DNA of 64,000 nt from Nitzschia sp. pyKryTriq1 (lineage: Eukaryota; Bacillariophyta; Bacillariophyceae; Bacillariales; Bacillariaceae): NCBI GenBank assembly GCA_956465555.1, contig OY101116.1, forward strand, positions 3,596,001 through 3,660,000, read 5' to 3'. The notes beneath the pieces were generated by a model. The model made no database searches and was not told the DNA's origin. It worked only from the letters and a program-made list of their open reading frames with translations. The position numbers were made by a program, and so were the translations under genes. This document shows positions 1-8,506 of the stretch, one piece after another. Each line of letters begins with the position of its first letter. Position 1 is the stretch's first letter.

Positions 1-4
1 ATGT

Positions 5-778
5 ATGCGCAACACTCCTTTGGACAATGGTATTCGTGCAACGGGGGCCGTTCGACAAGCCCACCAGCAGCAACCATCCAACCAAGGGGGGTCTCGTCCA
101 CAACATGAGGAAGAGGAACAGGAAAATGGACACGGACACGACCATGACAATATGAATCAAAGATACAATTCGGGAGGTACGTTTTGGTTCTTGTTTTTTA
201 TTTCTTTTGCTAGTCTACTATGTTGCTCGTCTGGAATATTCTCACACGGCGTACTGTTTTCCTTTTTGTTCGCAGCTTCGGCATATACGCAGCCCAATCC
301 AACATCGCACCGTCCACCAGCGGCGTCTCGTTCGGTCGTATCAGCTGCCGATTTGCTCGACGATCACCACAACTTTGACGATACCGCCTCCGTGCCACCT
401 ACTCCTAGTAGGTCTCTTGTGCCTGCCCACGATCCTGGCCAATCCTATCCCGGAGCTCCCAACATGTTTGCTGCCCCGCCCCCACAGGGCTACCCACAGC
501 AACCACCATCAGGATTTCAAGGGTATCCTCAAGCTGCCGCTCCGGCTCCCTACCAGCAACAGCCGCCACCTCAACAACAATACCAGCAGCCTCCTCAGCA
601 GCAACACTATGATGCCTATGGACAAGCACCCCCACCACCATCATCACAAGACTATCAACAGCAATATCAGCAACCACCACAATATCAACAACCCCCAGCA
701 GCACCCCAACAGCAGCAATACGGATATCAGCAACAACCCTACCAGTCCTCGTATCCTGTCCAAGGGGCCCAGTATTAG
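5..778 (+). CDS. Pro/Gln-rich low-complexity protein, possibly 5'-truncated by the window edge
   Basis: I read two exons, 5..176 and 276..778, separated by a 99-bp GT-AG intron (GTACGT at 177, TTCGCAG ending at 275). The intron is a multiple of three and has no stop, so the frame stays open through it. The spliced protein is about 224 residues: a hydrophilic Q/E/H-rich N-terminus, a short S/T-rich segment with acidic LLDD, then a long tail built from P, Q, Y, G and A (QQPP, PQQQ, YQQ runs). No catalytic domain is visible. Such tails are typical of intrinsically disordered, condensate-prone or RNA-associated proteins, but that is only an analogy. The first ATG lies 5 bases into the window, so the true start may be upstream. 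Function unknown. Confidence 0.55.
   Translation: MRNTPLDNGIRATGAVRQAHQQQPSNQGGSRPQHEEEEQENGHGHDHDNMNQRYNSGGTFWFLFFISFASLLCCSSGIFSHGVLFSFLFAASAYTQPNPTSHRPPAASRSVVSAADLLDDHHNFDDTASVPPTPSRSLVPAHDPGQSYPGAPNMFAAPPPQGYPQQPPSGFQGYPQAAAPAPYQQQPPPQQQYQQPPQQQHYDAYGQAPPPPSSQDYQQQYQQPPQYQQPPAAPQQQQYGYQQQPYQSSYPVQGAQY
177..275 (+). other. In-frame, stop-free intron (exitron-like)
   Basis: The 99-bp intron has a GTACGT donor and a pyrimidine-rich TTTGTTCGCAG acceptor. Its length is divisible by three and it has no in-frame stop. If retained it would add 33 mostly hydrophobic residues (FWFLFFISFASLL... then VLFSFLFA) to an otherwise hydrophilic protein. Splicing is inferred because the hydrophobic stretch is foreign to the rest of the protein and both splice consensus sites are good. 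Confidence 0.55.
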
Positions 779-1708
779 TAGGATGGTTTGATTTTAAAAA
801 TCTATTCGTAGCAGAAGCGGGAAATACTGATACTGATTATCCACCGTTAGAGTCGTTTTAGTACTTGTACAAGGCGAAACAACAGCGCAACATCTTCATC
901 TCTACTACTACTAGATCTAGCTAGTGTATCGTAAAGCTGCGAAAAAGTGCACTGTCTAACTTAGATACCACCATGACGGTCGAGAGCCATTAATCTCTCT
1001 TGCGAAGGAACGACATTGTAGCCACTCCAGATACTTGTACCGATAGATAAAGATGAGATGAATGACAGTCCAATGATTGACTCAATGGACTTTTTTCACC
1101 CGTACGGGATCATCAGTCATCCCAGGCCAGCGCTAGTTCGTACCGGTACTTCGTACTAGTCTGCACATGTACTGTACAGAGACGGTGGAACCTATGAGAA
1201 GTCCTGTGCTTGCATCCTTCGTCGAGCTCGCCAGCTTTGTTCAGCAAAAGATCGGGCTGCTCCCAGTAAGCAAGTAGAATTCTCTTCTCTAATTCTCTTC
1301 TCTACTACCGGTAGTAGGAGGTAGGAGGAGAGAGAGAGACTTTATTGCAGCGATGGAATGTCTGTCCGCATGGACGGCAAGAAAGAGTTTCTGTCCATAT
1401 GTACGACAGAAGCTCACATCTTGCACATCGCGCTCGCTCGCCCCGAAGATGTGAGGCTCTCGCGGGCGCGTGCTGCGTGCTGCTTTGCCAGGTTTCTGCT
1501 GCCTCCACCGACCAATAAGACAACACGCAAAACTCAACAAGGAGCAGTAGTGCAAGCAACGCGATGAGGGTGCTGGTGGTGTTGTGTGCTTTGTTCGCTC
1601 CGTTTACGATCGAATGACTGCATCTTCATTGCTCCAGTCTTCGAGCAGTCCACTTCTTTTATCCCCTTTCATTTATTCCATCCCTCCACTCTAGTCATTC
1701 AAAATAAG
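779..1708 (+). other. Intergenic region and 5' UTR of the CRNKL1 gene
   Basis: No gene is seen here. The stretch holds ACTACTACTAG-type repeats near 904-920, GGTACTTCGTACTAG-type palindromic fragments near 1143-1160, and a GA-rich run near 1318-1342. The last part before 1709 (C/T-rich, with TCATTCAAAATAAG before the ATG) is probably the 5' UTR of the next gene. Confidence 0.5.
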
Positions 1709-3838
1709 ATGGCTTCCCGCGGAGGCAATGCAAACGTCGTGAAAAATCGAGCCCCGGCGCCGATTCAAATCAGCGCCGAACAAATTTTGCGAGAGGCCGC
1801 CGATCGCCAAGAACCTCATCAACTCGACCCGGTGGTTCAAATTCACGACGCTGAAGAGTACCAATCCTTTCTGAGAGATCGACGCAAGCACTTTGAAGAC
1901 AATATTCGGTATCGACGGGAGCATATTGGAAATTGGGTCAAGTATGCGCGGCTGGAAGAAGAGCACCACGAGTTGGAGCGGGCCCGGAGCATTTTTGAGC
2001 GGGCTCTGGAAGTCGATACCAGATCGGGAGAATTGTGGCTGCGGTATGCGGAAATGGAAATGCGGAACGAGTGTATCAATCACGCTCGGAACGTCTTGGA
2101 TCGGGCGGTTCAGCTGCTGCCCCGCATCGACTTTTTGTGGTACAAGTATGTGTACATGGAAGAGCTGATCCGGGACATCCCCAAATGCCGGGCCGTCTTT
2201 GAGAGATGGATGAAGTGGATGCCCGATGACAATGCATGGATGAGCTACGCGCGCTTTGAAACGCGGTGTGCCAACATGGATCGGGCGGAAGCGGTCATGC
2301 GGCGCTATGTCAACACCTATCCCTCCGCCAAGGCCTTTTTGAAATTTGCCAAGTGGGCCGAATTCGAAGCCAAGCACATTGAGTTGGCGCGGACGATTTA
2401 CGAAGCGACGCTTTCCGAACTGGAACCGGAGGAGTCCAGGCAAGCGCACGTCTTTAAACGATTTGCTTCCTTTGAAGAACGGCACGGAGAATACGAAAGA
2501 GCACGTGTCATCTATCAACATGCCATCAAACTCTTTCATCTCGGTGGGTCCAAAAAGGACTCCTCCTCCACGATGGAAGAAGATGAGGATGTTCCGGAAT
2601 GGGAACAACAGCGACGAGAAGAACTTTACAAGTCCTATCTTACATTTGAAAAGAAGCACGGGGATCGAGAAGGGATTGAAAACGTCCTGTGGACCAAACA
2701 GCGGACGCAATACAATCAGCGGTTGGAACAAAATCCACACGACTACGATACCTGGTTCGAATATGTGAAAATGGAGGAAGAGGCAGCCGCCTCGTCCAAT
2801 GCATCCAATGCGGCGGATACTGTTCGAGACGTCTATGAACGGGCCGTGGCACAAATACCACCCTCCTCGGACAACAAAGATCACTGGCGACGGTATATTT
2901 ACTTGTGGATTTACTATGCGGTCTATGAAGAATTGACCAATCGAGATTTGGAACGGGCCTCTCAAATCTATCAAACGTGTTTGCAGGTTATTCCCCACAA
3001 ACAATTCACCTTTTCCAAAATGTGGATCTATGCCGCCAAGGTGTACGTGAGGCAAAAGAACTTGGCGGCCGCGCGAAAAGTGTTTGGTAGAGCCATCGGC
3101 ATGTGCGGCAAGGAACGCATCTTTCAAGAATACATTGCACTGGAACTATCTCTGGGAGAGATTGATCGATGTCGTGCCATTTACAACAACTATCTCAAGA
3201 CCATGCCACATAATTGCAACGCTTGGACGAAATATGCCGAATTGGAAAAGTCCTTGGGGGAGTCAGAACGTTGCCGCGCGATTTATGAATTGGCCGTCTC
3301 TCAATCTGCTCTGGATATGCCAGAAGTCTTGTGGAAGGCCTACATCGACTTTGAAATTGATGAAGGGGAAGGGAACCATGCCCGCAAACTCTACGAACGA
3401 TTGCTGGAACGAACGTCGCACGTCAAGGTGTGGATTTCGTTTGCGCAATTTGAAGCGACGGAAATTGGTCATGGCATGGAAACGGCCCGGCAACTCTTGG
3501 ACAAGGCATACCAGCAACTCAAGGAAGAAGGTTTGAAGGAAGAACGTGTCTTGTTATTGGACGCTTGGCGGGCATTGGAGCAAGAAAAAGGAGATGCCGC
3601 CAGCGTCAAGAACGTCGAAGGGAAATTGCCGCGTCGGATCAAACGCAAACGCATGCGAAAAGACGACGATGGCAACGATTTGGGATGGGAAGAATACTTC
3701 GATTATCAGTTTCCTGATGACCAGGATGCGGCCTCGTCCAATCTCAAAATCTTGGAAATGGCTGCCAAGTGGAAGAAGCAACAGGAAGAAGAAGACGACA
3801 GCGACGACGACGACGACGATGAAATGGACGAGGAATAG
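1709..3838 (+). CDS. CRNKL1: Crooked neck-like pre-mRNA splicing factor (Clf1/Syf3)
   Basis: An intronless 709-residue HAT-repeat protein. Crooked neck/Clf1 is a scaffold of the Prp19-associated (NTC) complex and is needed for spliceosome activation in the nucleus. The N-terminus has the family's conserved block (KNRAPAPIQISAEQILREA), followed by tandem HAT helices with the recurring W..Y...E.......RAR.IFERAL pattern from about residue 45 to 640. The tail is acidic (EEEDDSDDDDDDEMDEE). Length fits the family (yeast Clf1 687, human about 850). I chose the ATG at 1709 because conservation begins immediately after it; the 41 upstream in-frame residues look like 5' UTR. The gene stands alone, with the next gene about 0.9 kb downstream. 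Confidence 0.95.
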   Translation: MASRGGNANVVKNRAPAPIQISAEQILREAADRQEPHQLDPVVQIHDAEEYQSFLRDRRKHFEDNIRYRREHIGNWVKYARLEEEHHELERARSIFERALEVDTRSGELWLRYAEMEMRNECINHARNVLDRAVQLLPRIDFLWYKYVYMEELIRDIPKCRAVFERWMKWMPDDNAWMSYARFETRCANMDRAEAVMRRYVNTYPSAKAFLKFAKWAEFEAKHIELARTIYEATLSELEPEESRQAHVFKRFASFEERHGEYERARVIYQHAIKLFHLGGSKKDSSSTMEEDEDVPEWEQQRREELYKSYLTFEKKHGDREGIENVLWTKQRTQYNQRLEQNPHDYDTWFEYVKMEEEAAASSNASNAADTVRDVYERAVAQIPPSSDNKDHWRRYIYLWIYYAVYEELTNRDLERASQIYQTCLQVIPHKQFTFSKMWIYAAKVYVRQKNLAAARKVFGRAIGMCGKERIFQEYIALELSLGEIDRCRAIYNNYLKTMPHNCNAWTKYAELEKSLGESERCRAIYELAVSQSALDMPEVLWKAYIDFEIDEGEGNHARKLYERLLERTSHVKVWISFAQFEATEIGHGMETARQLLDKAYQQLKEEGLKEERVLLLDAWRALEQEKGDAASVKNVEGKLPRRIKRKRMRKDDDGNDLGWEEYFDYQFPDDQDAASSNLKILEMAAKWKKQQEEEDDSDDDDDDEMDEE

Positions 3839-4763
3839 TATTTTTTTGAATATTGATATTGCTACTAGATGCTGCTGTTCCACTCCGACACGGCCTATTC
3901 ATATACGTAGTAGATCGACCAAGAATTTTAGAAGATATTTATGTACGAACTCCTAGTTGCTTTTACTAACCTGACATGCCATACGTATACCATGTACTAC
4001 AATGTGTCTTTGGATTGGTTGGCCTGAAGATTTTTCTACCGGTAGTCTACCGTTTGAAAGTGGGGATGATCTTTCACAGAATGAGCACACTTTTACTAAA
4101 ACTAGAGAGTGCGTAAATTGTGAGTAGACCTTCGTACCGGTGCCCGTTACCGCTACGTAGTACCGGTATGTAAGTTCTTGTCCGTGGTCGTGTTGCTTTT
4201 GCAGAAATCCAGCGTTTTCGGCCGATCCAAAAGCACGCACGCGGTGTCAAAGGTTGACGTTAAGAAATCGATATATGCCCATGGGCGATGGCCGGTAGCC
4301 GCTCGCCCAGAATTCAATCAAGATACGAGATACTTCGTTGAATCGTTAAACGTTGACGCGCGTTGAGTCTTTGGAACTACCAAAAACTTCATGTAATTAT
4401 GGCCTTTGAACATATACGATGCTGATTATTATTTTAACTCGGAGTCTGGTTTGGTTGCGTTTGAACGTTAAATCTCCCCTGATGTTGGAGTTCTCTCAGC
4501 CGACGAAAAATTCACTCCGCGCACGCATGCAATCACTCTAGCACGATCGATGATGAGATACTACCGCATTTTACTCGAGCCAAACATGCACAAGATACCG
4601 GTACCAATCTGGAGGATTTCTCTCTCGCTTTGTGCCACAACTCCAGATCTTTTCTCAAAACTTGCAAAAGCAAGCGCACCCACTTCCACCGACGCTTCTA
4701 CAACCAGAAGAACTCATTCTCTCTTTTCAATAAAGCTTTCAACACAGAAACAAGGAAATAACG
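3839..4763 (+). other. Intergenic region
   Basis: No supported gene. Short palindromic fragments of the TACCGGTA type occur at about 4040-4050, 4134-4167 and 4598-4604. A 62-residue ORF at 4178-4366 has no recognisable features and is not called. The C/A-rich last 150 bases are probably the 5' UTR of the small ORF that starts at 4764. Confidence 0.4.
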
Positions 4764-5087
4764 ATGAGCCATTCTACACCTAATGCCAAGCCTTCGGAGA
4801 GCATCTTTTCAACGAGCTTGCCTTCAACGCCAAGATCGCCATCAACACAACCGAGAGCGAGCATACCGATGTCTTCTCAGCATCTCGCTCCTCTAAGAGA
4901 ATCTTCCACGCGTCTTCAAGGCGGACAAGACAAGGTCGTTTCGCTGGCGCGCAATCTTCGCAGGATGAAGCGAAAACTCCTCTTGTCGGCCGTTCTTCAG
5001 CAGCCATCACCAAGATTGCATACCCAGTCATCTTTCGACTTTAACGAAAGCAACAGCTCTTTGGAGTCTCTCGACCAATCCTTCTAA
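4764..5087 (+). CDS. Small Ser/Pro-rich hypothetical protein (107 aa)
   Basis: An intronless ORF of 107 codons preceded by an A-rich leader (AAGGAAATAACG before the ATG). The protein is rich in S, T and P, with several S/T-P dipeptides in the first 45 residues (STPN, STPRSP), then a short basic helix-like segment (SLARNLRRMKRKLLLS), then an S/N/D-rich tail. This looks like a disordered protein with possible proline-directed phosphorylation sites. I recognise no family. It could be a real small gene or a chance ORF; the compositional bias and clean start favour a gene. Confidence 0.45.
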   Translation: MSHSTPNAKPSESIFSTSLPSTPRSPSTQPRASIPMSSQHLAPLRESSTRLQGGQDKVVSLARNLRRMKRKLLLSAVLQQPSPRLHTQSSFDFNESNSSLESLDQSF

Positions 5088-5878
5088 GCAAGCGCGGAGT
5101 CTACTCGTGCATGATATTATTGAAAGACTTCTGGACGCCCCAGATGTCACCACTACGCATTCTAGCAAATTTTGAACAACAAGAACATCAAAATAAGCAT
5201 GTATAATAACGAAATACTAAGCTACATGATCCTTTGTTAAAGATTCCATTTTTAATTTGACAGCTATTCGAACATAAGTGGTCTTAATATTGGTATTTTT
5301 TCCGTTCAGGAGAGCGACTGCCACGTAGATACACTTTCAAAGTCCGTCAATATCCATCATCGTTATTATCCCCCCCCCCCCCCAATCATGCACTACTAGG
5401 CCACGTTTAGTTCTTCTTATTGCACCTTATTGTTCGGTCTCACGCTAAAATTTCCGTCAGGGAAAGGGACAGTCACTCTCTATTAGACCAGGTAAGTAGT
5501 AGAAAAGATCGTCGAAGGGAGCCTGCGAGTTTCGTTGGTCAAAAGAGTCGTTCGCTGCTTTACGATGTACTCTAGAGTAGACTACCGATGCAGACTTCTT
5601 TGTTTTTTCAACTTCTCAGATCAACAAGGGTTCGGCGGACAAACGGACAGAAGATGGAAAAGCAGATCGATCGGGTCGGATATCCGAATTACTCGAATGA
5701 TCACGTGAGTGCAGAGCGACGCGGCATGAGCTTCGCGACGATCGACGAAAACAAACGACCATCGACCATGGCGCACAACGCCCAACTGCCACAAGTCGTG
5801 AGCCAAGGAAACCTATAGACCTATTAGTATACGAAGCTGGATGATACACAACGCCCCCTTATCTCAACGAACAGCAAT
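5088..5878 (+). other. Intergenic region with a C14 tract
   Basis: No supported gene. It holds a run of 14 C at 5370-5383 and a 76-codon ORF at 5588-5818 that has no recognisable domain and probably lies in the promoter or 5' UTR of the OPA3 gene. Confidence 0.4.
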
Positions 5879-6641
5879 ATGGCTCACGCTTTACCGTAAG
5901 TGCTTTCAAAACTCGAATGTCCAGTCATCATTTGTTCTCTTGGGAACATTGTGAATGCATTGATCTCAAGTTTCTCCTGGTTTCATTGATGCCTTCAACA
6001 AAATTAGGTTAACAAAACTGGCAAGTCTCTTTGTCAAGACCCTTGCCAAGCCTCTCTCAAAACGCATCAAACATGAATTTTCGCGTTATAATTTCACGAA
6101 ACAAATGCTGATTGGCATTGGGCAAACATCTCACGCTGTTTCGTCGAGGATGCAAATTTGGAGCGCAGGATATCAAGTGCGATCGATTAAGCCATTAGAA
6201 GAAGAAAAGGCTCTCAAGGATGGGGCGGAATTTGTGGGAGAATCTTTTATTTTCTTAGTCAGTGGCACCTTGGTGGTTTGGGAATACAATCGATCTGCAG
6301 AAGCAACTCGCAGCAAGGAAGAAAAGAAGCAGGCAGAGGCCAAGGCGGAGCGAGCTGCCTTGCAAGCCAAGCTGATTGCGCTCGATGCTCGGCTCAAAGC
6401 GGTAGAAGATACTGTCAAACACACTTCCCAATCTATATTAAGACTTGGAGGCTCTTCGTATGTTGAACCAGCAGCAGCAAAACTCGTGAGTATTGAAGAT
6501 GATGACGAAAGCGTGGATGGCGACCCCTCTCCGAAAGAAGAAACACCAAAAGATGATGCGCCAATGGACAAAGAGCCTGCTGATATTCCCGCAACCAGCG
6601 GATCACCCCAGAATAATAAGCCTTGGTGGAAAATATGGTAG
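5879..6641 (+). CDS. OPA3: OPA3-like mitochondrial membrane protein
   Basis: Two exons, 5879..5895 and 6008..6641, give 216 residues. The first exon encodes only MAHALP; intron 5896-6007 has GTAAGT and an ATTAG acceptor. Splicing restores the OPA3 N-terminus: MAHALPLTKLASLFVKTLAK, then PLSKRIKHE, matching the family pattern FP..KL......V.KPLA..IK. The core follows (QIWSAGYQVRSIKPLEEEKALKDGAEFVGESFIFLVSGTL in pieces), ending in a hydrophobic segment near residues 82-96 and a coiled coil (EEKKQAEAKAERAALQAKL). OPA3 is a mitochondrial membrane protein affecting organelle morphology; human OPA3 causes optic atrophy. The last 70 residues are an acidic P/D/E/S-rich tail not found in human OPA3 (179 aa). 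The tiny first exon would be missed by ORF-based annotation. Confidence 0.88.
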
Positions 6642-6700
6642 TACCTAAAACTGATGGTGGACTTCTACTTCTACTAGAGCAAAGATTGCCTGTTGAAGAC

Positions 6701-8052
6701 TCAATTAGTCTTGGCCGTCTCCTTCTTGCGCGACTTGACTAGAAGCATAGCGATTCCCATAACGGAGAGAACGGCGAATCCCGCATACGTTGTGAAAGGA
6801 TCCGCACTTGCTGGTAGTCCTGGCTGATCTCGGATATGCGGTCGATATGGCTCCTGCACTTGTAGCAATTCTCGTTCTTGAACAACCGGTTCTTCCTCCT
6901 CCCTCATTCGTGCAAATTCCTCCTCGTCTGTTTTGTGATCTGCCTTGTACACGACCTCTCCTTCCTGTTCTACATTCAACCGTTCGACCTTGCAATGAAT
7001 AAATTTGTCCAACTCTGGAAAGTTGTCTTCAATGTACTCGGGGTGGCCGTGTATCTTGCCCTGGACTGGACCTTTCCCCCACTATAATGACAAACATAGA
7101 CAGAACACAGGTACATTTTAGTTAGTCCACGACTTTCCAACAGCAAACAGGCGGATCCACATGCGCAGCAGCGTCATTGCACTGCCGGCAGTACACAGAA
7201 ATCACAAAAATCTTACCGGCGGCATGTCACCATAAGAATAGAATTGCTCCGCATTTTCCATACCTTCAATGATCTCTCCAATGGGTGTCTCCTACAGACA
7301 TGGTGTATGAACGATGCGAGAATAAATCGTTGACATTTTTTACAGAAAATCATGAAGAGATGGAGTGAAAAGGATCAGACATCAGCCTCGCATCATCAGA
7401 CAACGACGACCCAGTGACGAACCAAGGTACCCCGCTATGCACCTCTTGAACGTACCCATTTTTGTGTCCCCAAGGAAGCCGACGATCCATAGGAGATAAA
7501 GAGCTGTGATGTTCGACTGTTATCGCCACTGCCTGAATACAAAAGTGCAAGTAAGTCATGTATATCGATGATGAGAGGAAGCACGAACGGCACAATTCTT
7601 CTTCAGACGGACTTCGTATCATACGCACCGGCATAGGAAATGATTCCAGGGTGAAATTTTATACCCTTGGGAGGATCGTCTTGGATTTGGGTACGTGCAA
7701 ACTTTTGTAATGCTTCATCCTTCGAATACGAAATTCCAAATTGCACCAGAAACTTGGGAACGACTCGATAGAAATGACTTCCATCAAAGAATTTACGCTC
7801 AAAAAGTTCCACAGCTCGATCGTATCCATTCGGCGACCATAACTATAAGGACAAAAAAGACAGAAACGTAGTTACATGTTAGCGAGTTCATGACTCTGCA
7901 ACAGCCAACAGACGGATCCACATGCGCAGCAGCGTCATTGCACTTCCGGCATTGCACAAAAATCACAAAACTCTTACCCTCTGCAGTTTCATGGTAATGG
8001 CACCTTTGGTCGTCTCACAGCGAACGATCGCTTCTTCATCTGGAGCAGTCAT
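6701..8052 (-). CDS. Tail-anchored cyclophilin-type peptidyl-prolyl isomerase
   Basis: Five exons on the minus strand: 8052..7978, 7842..7629, 7532..7456, 7291..7217 and 7081..6701 (273 aa). All junctions are GT-AG and preserve frame. The cyclophilin fold covers about residues 1-165: ITMKLQR, AVELFERKFFDGSHFYRVVP, FLVQFGI, SYAGSGDNSRTSQLFISYG, WETPIGEIIEGM and YGDMPPWGKGP. Active-site Arg (FYRVVP), Phe and Gln (FLVQ) are present, but the usual QGGDF is changed to VQFGI and the cyclosporin-binding Trp is not evident, so catalysis may be weak. After an E-rich linker (DEEEFARMREEEE) comes a single C-terminal TM helix (FAVLSVMGIAMLLV, about residues 246-261) and a basic tail, indicating tail anchoring in the ER or another endomembrane with the domain facing the cytosol. 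Introns 1 and 4 are related sequences, listed separately. Confidence 0.9.
7082..7216 (-). repeat. Intron 4 of the cyclophilin gene: copy of intron 1
   Basis: A 135-bp intron (donor GTAAGAT, acceptor CATTATAG on the minus strand). It aligns without gaps, end to end, with intron 1 of the same gene (7843-7977), also 135 bp. By hand about 109 of 135 positions match, including an uninterrupted 32-bp identity (7152-7183 here, 7913-7944 there). Flanking exon sequences are not similar, so only the intron is duplicated. Confidence 0.85.
7843..7977 (-). repeat. Intron 1 of the cyclophilin gene: copy of intron 4
   Basis: A 135-bp intron (donor GTAAGAG, acceptor CCTTATAG on the minus strand), the partner of 7082-7216. 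The best-matching part is the donor-proximal two thirds; the acceptor-proximal part is more diverged apart from the terminal TATAG. Both copies are phase 0. Copying of a complete intron from splice site to splice site is the signature of introner-like elements. Confidence 0.85.
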
Positions 8053-8506
8053 TGTGGCAGCTTGATGGGTAAACCAATAGATGAATTCTACTAGTAGTAG
8101 GAATGATGGCTGCGGACAAGCACCTCGAGGGCAACAGTGGTTACGAGTTTGCAGGTTGCAATGCCGGTCATTGTCGAGGGCAAAATATGCATATCGCGTA
8201 TTATCGTCTGGCGAGTAGAAATCTAGTAGAAAAGGGCCAAAGTGGTCCAAAATGGTTGGACTCGTCCGACCCGTTCAAAGAGGGCGTTGCCCCGCCGCTT
8301 GCGATCCTTCTATTACCGGCATTCTACTCGCTCGGTACCAGGTCTACTAGAGACCTCTCTACAGTAATATCGCAAAGCGGCGAAACTGGCTAGTGGAATG
8401 AAGTACAGTACGGGGATCGGGGATGATGATTCATCTATCGGCACAGACAATGTTCCTGCTTAGTAGACAATGCACACGCTTATTTTGAATTTGAACGCCC
8501 CAGAGT
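8053..8506 (-). other. Intergenic region between the cyclophilin and 2OG-like genes
   Basis: Nothing coding is seen. CTACTAGTAGTAG palindromic repeats occur at 8088-8100 and a related GTCTACTAGAGAC at 8341-8353. The part next to 8052 should hold the cyclophilin promoter. Confidence 0.4.

Noticed and set aside
1691-3127. 478-codon minus-strand ORF opposite CRNKL1
   Set aside because: Mirror of a conserved HAT-repeat gene; its composition (F, P, V-rich) is what antisense of that gene gives.
5588-5818. 76-codon plus-strand ORF upstream of OPA3
   Set aside because: No domain; ends 60 bp before the OPA3 first exon and is best explained as leader or promoter sequence.
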